DNA of 64,000 nucleotides from Luidia sarsii (lineage: Eukaryota > Echinodermata > Asteroidea > Paxillosida > Luidiidae). Location of the stretch: positions 26,549,939 to 26,613,938 of the forward strand of contig OX465104.1 in assembly GCA_949987565.1 (NCBI GenBank). Reading direction: 5' to 3'. Under the pieces are notes generated by a model that was given only the letters and a program-made list of their open reading frames with translations, made no database searches and was not told the DNA's origin. Positions 37,401-49,400 of this stretch are shown here, piece by piece. Made by a program: the position numbers and the translations under genes. How positions within the stretch are numbered: the first letter of the stretch is position 1; every line of letters begins with the position of its first letter.

Positions 37401-40400
37401 ATACTACATGATGTTTGCATCAAGGTGAATGTAATTCAATGAGGATTTGCCCTGCTCGATGTGATAAGCACTGAATGCTGCTCAGTGCTTTGCCCGTTGC
37501 CTGACGAAAACATTTCAGGCAGCTCGGGCAGGATTCGAACCCGTGGCTCCCGCTTTCTAGTGCAGACATCTTAACCACTTGACCACCTGAATAACTTCTC
37601 TTGCATATGGTTTTCCTTCGTGTCAGGCATTTGATCAACTTGATGTGGACGGGGAAGGCGTTGCTGAAGTCACAGCCATGATTGAAACTCTCAAGTCATC
37701 CAATGGGGCCAACCTTCGTGGTGAGCTGCCTCATGTTGTTCGCACCCTGCAGACGTGTACACTCACTCCAGGTATGTACTTGGCTTTCTACCTTCTCATC
37801 CAACTTATTGTTATCAGAAAGGTCCTGCTAGGATCGAAACGTCGGGCCCTCTAACTTTTGAGATTTATGTATTGCAGGTCATTTTAGTCAGTGAGCAGTT
37901 TGCAACAGGTTTTATTGTATTTACTTCAAACTTATTGTTACACAAATAAAGGAAAAACTGAATGGGACTCGTTAAACAATTTTTTGAAATGGGCTGGGAT
38001 GTGAACCCGAGACCTCTGGCTTAACGTACCAGTGCTCTTTCATCTGAGCTATCCAGTCCTTAGGTGGTAGCCTTTCCATATAGTCAGCTATCTTTGCTGG
38101 GGTGGGGGTGCCAGTCAGAAGCAATTCAACCATTAACTGCCGTATATCTCCAGGGATCACACCCCCGCTTTCATTCAGATGAAAACAACCAATTGTTATA
38201 AACCTGTGTACAAAAGTTTGTGTATCGCACAAATGTGTTTAAACTTTTTATATTTAACCTATTGTTAAGACCCAAAGTATCGCATCATTGAGTAACAATA
38301 CATGGTAAGGATTTTTGAAATCCACTCAAGGTCTGTATAATGAAGAGCTATTGCTTAAGATTGTTGCTCTTACTTCTTCAGGAATTATTGACGTTTACTC
38401 AACTGACAGAGAGAGTGTGGTGAATCATGGGAAGAAGCTAGTGAAAGTAAGTGATGGCAATGTCTGTGTCTGTATTGTGTACAGAACATGGGACAGCACT
38501 GCCAGTTGTTGATCCTGTCAGTGAGCTTCGTTTAGTCACAATTCACACATACAGTGGAACGTCGCTACAATGAACATCCTGGAATCCATGAAAATTGTTT
38601 GGTATAGCGGTCATTCATTATAGCAGTTGCAACCGCATATCCACGGACATAAAATCGGGAGCCAAAGGGCATGTTAGTTATAGCCGAATGTTCGGTATAT
38701 TGGCGTTTGTTATAACGTCGTTCCACTGTACATGTATGTAAGAGGTTATCAGCCTGTAGTTTTTTTCAGCAGGCAATTGGGAAAGCACAGAACACTCAGT
38801 GCTAATTACGTGGAGTATGACAGACCCTTGGTAATTGTTTCCTACCCTCAATCAGGCTTGCTTAGTAATGGCTTGTAATTATAGGAATAGCATAGATTAT
38901 AGATAGTAATTATAGATGTTTGCATTGAGGAGAATGTAATTGACAAATTCAATACTCAGTGCTTTTGCAAAACCCCATGGAATTAGTCAATTACATTTGC
39001 CTCAATGCAAACATCATGTTATATCTTTGATGCTATGCGGTAACCGCCGCTGTACAATAGTCAAATCCACCACACGACCTCAACCAGCTCGGTGGTCAAG
39101 TGGTTAAGACGTCTGCACTAGAAAGCAGGAGTCACGGGTTCGAATCCCGCCCGAGCTGCCTGAAATTTGTTTCATCAGGCATCGGGCAAAGCACTGAAGA
39201 CTCAGTGCTTATCATGTGGAGCAGGGTGAACCCTCATTGAAATAGTTAGTCATGTGAATACCAATACAACTATTCACAGAACCACTGCAAATAATCTCAT
39301 ATCTATTGGAGTCCATCACATATGATAAACCTTGAGTATATTTGGGAGAGTTTTTGGTTAAAGCAGCCGTGAGACAAACTACAAAATATACACGTTTTCG
39401 TTTGTCCTTCAGTACATTGTGAGGAACCGTGCACCCAGCACTGGGCTACCATTTTACCAACTGGACAGCTTCAGTAACATCATCTCAATGCGGCTATTAG
39501 TCTTAGAGAAATATCTCAACCAAAAGCACAAAGAAAAAGGTAAGCTACTCAGCTGACTGGTTTGAGCTATTCCTCTCCCATCCCATCACCACTGCACCTG
39601 TCACAGTACTCACTAAGTAATAATACATATTAATTCAGGTTAATCAGGTTCTTTTCAGAACCATGCCTCTTCTTGAACCCTTAGACTGCCAGTTGCATGT
39701 AATGCATTACGTATCTACCTGCCACTCATTCTGTACTAAATTGCACTGAACTATACTATATATGAAACAAGTTGATTTTCTTCACTAAAACATGTGCAAA
39801 TATTCACATTATGCATTTTTTCTTGTTTGTTTATGGTCTCTAGTTCTTATAATCCTCAAAAGCAGCAGGATAGGGATGGTTTTTTGGGGGAAAGTCTTTT
39901 TAGAATAGAAGCTTAATGTTTTGCATGGGTAATAAGTAAACAACAATAGCTGCACTCTTATGGCCCTGGCCCTGAAAAACCTGCAATTGCACATTTACCT
40001 TAGTGTTTGTATCAATACACTAGGTTCTTCAACAACCAACCTTCCTATTTTTACTCCAAATCATATTGTATTTCCTCCAAAGCTTTGTGATTAGACAGAT
40101 GTGTACACGCGTTTCGGTGCTTGTTTCCTGAGCGGCGCCATTTTTGAAAGCCCGTGTCAGTACTGACGAAGCGTTAGGATCCACTGCTTTCATTCGCTGA
40201 ATATACCAGTCAATTCACAAACTAGCCAATCACGGAGAGTTTTACAAAACAGCATGGGTCATGATTGAAGCTAAAACCCATGTGGCAGAAGGAGATTTGT
40301 CTTATTATTAGGTCAAAAACCTACTAGTACGTTGTGGTGTGTGGATACAGGAATTTCCCCACGTACTATTACATCAGTCTAAGGGTTAAGAGACTGTGTA

Positions 40401-43400
40401 CATGGTGTCACTGCAAACCCTCCTATATTGTATTTGTTTGCACTTCCATGAAGGAGAACTACTACTGAATATCTTTTTTGGATCTTTTTTCCAGCCATGA
40501 AAGATTTGATTGAAGATGACGGAAGTAACATCAAAGTGATCAACAAATGTTACAAGTGGATCCGCGTCTCAACAAGTCATAACCTGGCTCAATGGTAAGT
40601 CTGCTATGTAGTCTTGAACTCCAGGCTGGGGCAATGGTGGGTGTACATCTCCCCTGTATCACTCATGTCAACAGTTTTGCCATTTTTAAAATGAATTAGT
40701 TGTGAAGTGGTTTATGATTACAGACTTTTCGTCATCATTCTCCTGATGACGGCCAGAGAATACTGGTCGAAACGTCGAGTTACCACTCAGGTTCTTTTCA
40801 GAACCAAACCTCTTCCTTTAAGAGACCTGATACATGGTGTCACCGCAAACCTCCCTATACAGATAGGGTTTGTTAGCATTTCTAATTTTCCTTTATTTGT
40901 TTGAAATTATCTAAATATGAGTTTTATTGCTGTGACTTACTCTTCTGTACGTCTAAACTCATTAGGTCTCTGATTCATATAGGACTCTTACAAGGTAAAT
41001 GCTTGGTAAACTGCTCCCATCTTGAAAGAATACAGGCAGCTCGAGCAGGATTCGAACCCTTGACTCCTTCTTTCTAGTGCCGACGTCTTCAGCACTTGAC
41101 CACTGAGCTGGTCGAGGTCGTGTGGCGGATTCAAAGCTACATCGAGCATTCAGTACTAATCCTACGTCGAGTAGGGCCAAACCCTCATTGAATTCTATTC
41201 TCCTTGATGCAATAGCATATGATGCTTCCATGTTTACAGGTTAGAGGATGGTGAGGCAGGTACCTACTGGCAATCCAACGGCCTCGCTCGCTCCCACTGG
41301 ATTCGTATGCGACTGAAGGAGGACATTTGTTTGCAACACCTGTCTATCAGAGTGGCACAGAATGACCAGAGTTACATGCCGCAGCATGTGGTGGTTCTTG
41401 CTGGCCGCTCGTCCAACTCTCTCCATCCCATACGGGAGGTCTCCATTCCTAAGTAAGTCTAAGCGGACCTCATAAACAAGTCTCTTATTTGGATGTCCAT
41501 CGTTTCTACTAACCAATGCTCAAATGAGATTGGAAGGTTTTCATGGTGAGAATAGCAGGAGTAGGTTTGCGGTGACTCCATGTAAAATATCTCTTTTGTT
41601 AGTAAATGTGGTTCTGAAAAGAACCGGAGGAACTCAACATTTCTAACAGTATACACTGCTTGCCTTCTTCTGAGTAAACTGTTCGAAACGTCGAGTTCCT
41701 CCGGAGAAATTTTTACATGGAGTCACAACAAACCTACTCCCTCTGCCAACCAAAGCTCTTTTCCAAAACGTTGCTTAAGTTCAGACTTTGTCTTCATGTC
41801 TTCCATCCATTTGAAAGTACAATGCACAAATGGGCAGTCCGTCGACTTCTGTTTTGGGGAAGATACGTACTCCGTTTTGAAAAAAAATTTAATCTCCAAG
41901 CTTCAACTTGGACAAAGAACCTTAAGCTGTGCTTTCAGCTTTGAGTTGAAACAGATGAAGCTGCCTGAGCCTAAGCTTGGTTTTGGATAAGGGCTCAAGT
42001 CTAATGTCAAATAAAATTGGTCCGAATGACGTTCTTTCCTATTTATTTTATTGTTCACCCTTTTAACAAGGTTTGCCTGGGTTTGAAATATCAGGCTTTT
42101 GAAAATTGTTTGTGTACAGTGAAATGTTGCTACAATGAACGCCGATATACCGTGCATTCGGCTATAACGAACATGCCCTTCGGTTCTCGATCTTTGTGTT
42201 CAAATTATGTGGCTGCAACTTCTATAACAAACGACTGCTATACCAAACAATTTTTGTGGATCCTGGGATGTTCATTGTATAGCAATGTTCCACTGTATTT
42301 AGTTATTTTAATCAGGAAACAGTTTGCAATATATCCGTATCACAGATAGTTTGTTTCCAATTTAATGAAGCAATATTGGTTGAGTTTATGAACTGTGAAT
42401 AATGCTCTTTTCTTTTATCTGTTGCCCATAGCAACATCACTGGGGATGTGACGTTACTAGGGAATGCCCACGTCACCTCCCCGTACATACAGATCAACAT
42501 CACTCGTTGTCATAGTGACGGCTGTGATGTCCGTATCCATGGAATCAAAACTGTGGGTTTCAGGTAAGATTGAATCAGTCCACAAATCTATGTCAATCAT
42601 GATTTTTGTAAAAAAAGAAAGAAAAAAAGTACATTTTTAAAATCAAAATGGTGCAATGTTCAGTGTAAAGAGAAGAAAGTGTTTTCTTTTCAGTAAATAT
42701 GAATTCATCTTCAAATTCATATTTCTTCTCTTATTTGAAGGGCTGTACCAAACTCTGATGTTTCCGTCAAAGATGCTTCGATTGTTTGGTATTTTAATGT
42801 CATGGCTTCAACTTCAACAATTACCATGGCAAGTAACCCGCAACTGAAGACGTTAATTCTCCAGCATACACGGTAAGAAGCAGAAGTATCTTTCCCCTGT
42901 CTTATCTTATCTTATCTATCTATTTTCTTAAACATTAATTTCAAATGATTCCTTCGGCCTACAGAAAATATACATTACATGGCTTTGATGCATTTTGTTT
43001 CCTGGTATCTGTAATTGAATTTGAAGCCTTTTTTTCTCCGTTTGCACAGGAATGCTTTATCTCACATGCCTCCCCTGTCCTTGGCTGCAAATCAGATGAG
43101 TAAGAATGCATTCCCGAGTCCCTACGTCTTGGACCAGACGGAAGAGTTCCTCTACACAGTGGCCAGGTAAGCCAGCCAGTCATGTCTATTTGATTAGAAA
43201 TAAAAACTAGATGGGATCGGATTTCTTCATTCATCCCAACTCTGGTTTATAATTAAGGACCTGCAGCGGATTTCAAGAAAAGGTGCGTAAGTTACGCAAC
43301 GTACGAATGTTGCGTAAGTCTTGCGCCTCAATGGCTCTTTTGTGCACTATTTAGAAAAGGCAGCGAAATGTTGCGTAAGTTACGCAACAAAATGTTGCGT

Positions 43401-46400
43401 ACGCAACATTTGAAGTTTCGTGAAATCGGCTGCTGTGTTGGAAGGGCTTCCAATGCTAAATTCATATCTTTTCAGGACAATTGTGCTGTAAAGAATTCTA
43501 ATGTCTGTGGTTGGTTTTGAGTTCAATTTATCCATACCCATCTACAAGAGTAAGAGCAAGATATTCAAGTATTTTTTCAAAGTATTTTTTCATTCACTTC
43601 TTAGTTTGCCTTTATAGGAAGGTTTGCGGTGACACCATGTATCAGGTGTCTTAAAGGAAGAGGTTTGGTTCTGAAAAGAACCTGAGTGGTAACTTGACGT
43701 TTCCAGTATGCTCTGGCCGTCATTCTCCTGATGACGGCCAGAGCATACTGGTCGAAACGTTGAGTTACCACTCAGGTTCTTTTCAGAACCATACCTCTTC
43801 CTTTAAGAGACCTGATACATGGTGTCACCGCAAACCTCCCTATATTGATTCACCCACCATGCTTAAGTCTTCTTTAGTTTGCCTTTTCTAAATTAAGTTT
43901 GTATAACAGTGTACTGTTCCTTTTTGTATAATATGTATTGTGCATTATAGGCTATTATAGGCTAATTGGAGTGACTATATGTGAGACCCATTCAAATGAA
44001 TGTACAATCATTGTTGACAGAAACCAAGATGGCGACCTAGACCTGGAGGGAATTAAGATCTTACTGGAGCTAGCATTGGCCCGAGGAAGTGTAGTGCGTA
44101 TCGTGAAAGCCCTGCAATATATACTTGGTAAGAAATAGCATTTCATCCCCTGAGCGATACTGCTTGTAATCATTCATGAACGAGCAGTTTTAACGATGTA
44201 GAGACATGATGTTTGGACCGCAGTGGGACCTTTCTCAAAGGGAGAATGTTTCTACAGGCTTGAAATGTGTGTTTTTTGTGCTATTTCATACTGTGATATA
44301 CAAAAATGTTGCAAACTGCTTACTGACTAAAATTACCAAAAAGTAAATCTAAAATTTAGTGGGCCTGACGTTTCGATCCTAGGAGGACCTTTCTCAAAGG
44401 CAGAGTGCCTTTGAGAAAGGTCCTGCTAGGATCGAAACGTCAGGCCCACTAAATTTTAGATCTATTTCATACTGATTAAATTCTTGTATTGAAGAGTTTC
44501 TTTCTAAATTACTGTTTGATTCTGCCTTTGAGAAAAGTCCTGCTAGGATCAAAACATCATGCCATCCTAATTATTTTTTTATTCAACCACATGGTCTCAA
44601 CATCCAGGAGGGTAATGACTAACACCATGCAGCTTTCTGATAATCCTTCTTTTGTGTTCAGTCCTTCACACTTCTCTCTTTGATCTTTCCCCCTCTTGTC
44701 ACTAATCCCTACCCTACTCCTTGCCCTTCTCTTTGATCTTTCCCCCTCCTCTCACTAATCCCTACCCCACTGCTTGCCCTTCCCTTTGATCTCTCCCTAC
44801 CAGCTTCACTCTTTGTCCTTTGTTTCTCATCCGTGTCCTATTCACTCTCCCCCCCTTCCTCCATGTACATGTATCTGTTTTGTCCTTGTCACTCTGCCTT
44901 TGAGAAAGGTCCTGCTAGGATCGAAACGTCAGGCCCACTAAATTTTAAGATCTAATTTTTGATTAACAACTACCGCTTTTTCATTAGGGTTTTATATTTG
45001 CTAGGAGGAATTTAATGAAAAGCCTTTTAACATCAGAAAATTCTGACTTACAAAGATCCATCTTACAAAAATGGTTTAAAATACGATATTGCTATGAATC
45101 ATGTTGAATTAAGATAACAATTGATTGGAGAGACTAGTTTTGAAATTAATATGTAGAATATTAAAAACGTATCTATGGCCATAGGTCTACAATCAAAACC
45201 GGTAAAATGGACACCCCTGTTGGGTATCACTTCAATCTCCCTGATCATTCGATATCAGATATGAGTGTACTGGGCATAGAATCCCTTGGTCAACTTAGTA
45301 ATGCTGTCCGTCTTAGCCGTGATAAAATGTGGATGAAGCGTCTTTGGACTATTCAACCACATGGTCTCAACATCCAGGAGGGTAATGACTAACACCATGC
45401 AGCTTTCTGATAATCCTTCTTTTGTGTTCACTCCTCCACACTTCTCTCTTTGATCTTTCCCCTCTTCTCACTAATCCCTACCCTACTCCTTGCCCTTCCC
45501 TTTGATCTCTCCCTACCAGCTTCACTCTTTGTCCTTTGTTTCTCCTCGGTGTCCTATTCACTCTCTTCCCCCTTCCTTATTGTACATGTATCTGTGTTGT
45601 CCTTGTCACTCTGACTTTGAGAAAGGTCCTGCTAGGATCGAAACGTCAGGCCCTCTAAATTTTAAGAATATTTTTTTTGTTTCATTTTCATCAACAGACA
45701 GCAAGGTGGACAAGATAGCTGCAGTGAAAATGCTGAAGTCCCTGAATAGCTCCATTCAGAAACTCATGGTCAAGTACGGTAAGTTCTGGCCTGAATGAGA
45801 TTTACACAGTGGATTTCACTGCATAGTCGTTTGCAATGACAATATAATTGTATGCATCGTGTCCTTGGAGAGTAAGTGTGGCTCTGAGACTAGAGTCATT
45901 CACCGGACGTCACTCTTGTGGTTACATTCTTGCTGTGACTACAAACATTATGTGTATGTGTGAAAGATAAATGTATAAAAAATATATGTTAAAGATAAAT
46001 CTAAAAAAATTAGAGTGCCTGACGTTTCGATCCTAGCATGACCTTTCTCAAAGGCAAAGTGACAGACATTTTCAGTCAGGGGATGGAAAGTCCTGACACA
46101 CATGATGGAGGAAGGACAAAAGGGAAGAGAGTGATAAAGGGGAAGATACATCTAGTTGAAATTACATCTCGGTCAGTTTTTGGGTAGAATTTTAAAATTC
46201 TATGCTGAATGAATTCAATGTGACAATGATGTGGAGGATAAAGTTAATGTATGTGAAAACAAGACGAAAAGATTTGACAGATTTTGTATTGGTTTGGTTT
46301 TTGTGAAATAATGTGGATTGTTTTTGTTGTGTCATCAGCTACCCAGTTTACAGTGAGCATTGCAGGATGTGATGGAGGGCAGAAGGATAGCAGCAGTGGA

Positions 46401-49400
46401 CCAAGCAATGTACTGAGCAGTACATGGGCCAATGGGGGTAAGATAGCAACTTGATTGCCAAGCTAATGGGACCAAGCAATGTACTCAGCAGTACATGGGC
46501 CAATGGGGGTAAGATAGCAACTTGATTGCCAAGCTAATGGGACCAAGCAATGTACTGAGCAGTACATGGGCCAATGGGGTAAGATAGCAACTTGATTGCC
46601 AAGCTAATGGGACCAAGCAATGTACTCAGCAGTACATGGGCCAATGGGGGTAAGATAGCAACTTGATTGCCAAGCTAATGGGACCAAGCAATGTACTCAG
46701 CAGTACATGGGCCAATGGGGGTAAGATAGCAACTTGATTGCCAAGCTAATGGGACCAAGCAATGTACTCAGCAGTACATGGGCCAATGGGGGTAAGATAG
46801 CAACTCGACCTGTGTAGAGCGCTCAACACGTGTTGAAACCAACCCTGCTCGGGAGGTGGGTTGGGAGCGGTCGACCCATGTTGAGAAGTCCAACACTTGT
46901 GGAAAGCCGTAGTGTGAACGTCTCTGGGTTGAGTTCGACCTGTGTAACGTAACGGCCGAGTGCATGCGTGGCAGCATCACACTGTAGTTATATGGCACTA
47001 TAGGGTCTATCCGTGTTGAAAGTGCGATACCGTGTGTAGTGAAACGATCGCGCAATACACGGGTTGTAACGTTGGTAGACATGGGCTGAATCAAGCCTTG
47101 CCTTCTGTTTCAGGGGGACTCAAATACTGACAAACTTTCTTTGTATTTTTTTCAGCATATTTATCAGAAAAGAAACAAGTCAACATGTTCTTTGTGAGTG
47201 AGACTCCTGTGTTTGTCACAAAGCTGCAAATCAAGGTGAGTTAGAATCAGATATCAAATTATCCTAAATGCCTTTTTTATGTTTTACCCAAATATGGTCA
47301 GGACTCAGGAGAATTATGTTAAGTAAGGATCTGTGATTTTAATTTTATTCTTTTTAGAAACGATAGGCTTAGTAAGCTAAAGATTGATAAATCCAGAAGA
47401 TTTGTGAAAACTGATGTCATTACTGTTTTCCATTTTTGCTCAGGTTAGCAGAGGGGCCATTGGGCCTGCATCAGGATTTGTGTTTGTCTACGATGATGAG
47501 TGAGTAGTCGTATCTCTTTTCATTTTGACTCTGCCTTTGAGAAAGGTCCTGTTAGGATCAAAATGTCTTGCTGCCAGCTGTTAATATAATTAGAGGAATT
47601 TTGAATTGAAGTTACTCTAGTGCACTTCACACCTGTTTTTTGTGCATTAGCATTTTGATTGAATTATTTACTTTTGTCACTTTTGCAGAGAGGAATTTGA
47701 GCTGCAACGTCACCTGACCAAATTTGAGATGTATGACACATGGACACCCAGTGAATACCGGATCCTGAATGGTCTGAGGTTAGAGCATGTAGCTATTGTT
47801 GCTTATTATCTATCACTAACCCTGATTTATCACTAACCGCTAATATATCACTAACTGCTAATCTATCACTAACCCTGATTTATCACTAACCCTGATTTAT
47901 CACTAACCGCTAATCTATCACTAACCGCTAATCTATCACTACCCGCTAATCTATCACTAACCCTGATTTATCACTAACCACTAATCTATCACTACCCGCT
48001 AATCTATCATTACCCGCTAATCTATCACTAACCCTAATCTATCACTAACCCTGATTTATCACTAACCACTAATCTATCACTACCCGCTAATCTATCATTA
48101 CCCGCTAATCTATCACTAACCCTAATCTATCACTAACCCTGATTGCTGGGATTCTGATGGGGTCTTTCTCTCTGAGGGTTTGACTCCAGACAGTTGCTCA
48201 GCATCCAGCCTGAAGAGTTTGACTTTGATGTCTGTTGGATTTTCTTTTGTCATTGCAGGTCTGTCTCCATAGCAAGCAAACCAGACAACCCAGTTGCCCA
48301 TTTCACCCTGAACAGTCACTGGTAAGAGGACTTCTCCTTATTGCTGTCAACAATCATCTACATAGAACTAAATCACTTGCTAATTTTGGAGTGTTAAGTT
48401 GTGCAAAAACACAAGACCAAATCATCATAGCAATGAATCATATAACTGGCTCTGACCAGATAGAACCAGCTCTGACCAGATTGAACCGGCTTTGACCAGA
48501 TAAAACCGGATCCGACCAGATTGAACCAGCTCTGACCAGATTGAACTGGCTCTGACCAGATTGAATAGGCTCTGACCAGATTGAACTGGCTCTGACCAGA
48601 TTGAATAGGCTCTGACCAGATTGAACAGGCTCTGATCAGATTGAACTGGCTCTGACCAGATTGAACTGGCTCTGACCAGATTGAATAGGCTCTGACCAGA
48701 TTGAACAGGCTCTGACCAGATTGAACAGGCTCTGACCAGATTGAACAGGCTCTGACTAGATAAAACCGGATCCGACCAGATTGAACCAGGTGTGACTAGA
48801 TTGAACTGGCTCTGACCAGATTGAACAGGCTCTGACCAGATTTAATAGGCTCTGACCAGATTTAATAGGCTCTGACCAGATTTAATAGGCTCTGACCAGA
48901 TGGAACTGGCTCTGACCAGATTGAACTGGCTCTGACCAGATTGAACAGGCTCTGACCAGAGTGAACCGGCTCTGACCAGATTGAACAGGCTCTGACCAGA
49001 TTGAACAGGCTCTGACCAGATAGTTACTGACTTCGACTCAATAGAACCGGCTCCAACCAGTTACGTTTGTCGCCTTTCTTGTTATTTTCCAGGGATGAGG
49101 TAGATGTTCAGATGGATGAAACCAACCTAGGCCGGTATATTCTTGTCAAATTCTTGAGACCAAGAGATGAGGTCAATGCAGAGAGGCTTGGAATTCTGGG
49201 TGTGAAGTTCTTTGGTCATGTCACCAACTCCTCAGTCATTTACAACACTATCAAGGTAAAAACAAATCTATTTATCTAATGGCATGATGGTAGACTGAAG
49301 GGATTCTGGCACATTTCAAATGAATGCATAGCATGTATGTGACCAGGGCTGCATTTCACAAAGCCTTGTGATGCATCGTAAATCAACTTATCGATGGATA

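Noticed and set aside
46401..46803. CRISPR-like direct repeats
   Set aside because: This is a eukaryotic tandem array with no unique spacers; the same applies to the other arrays.
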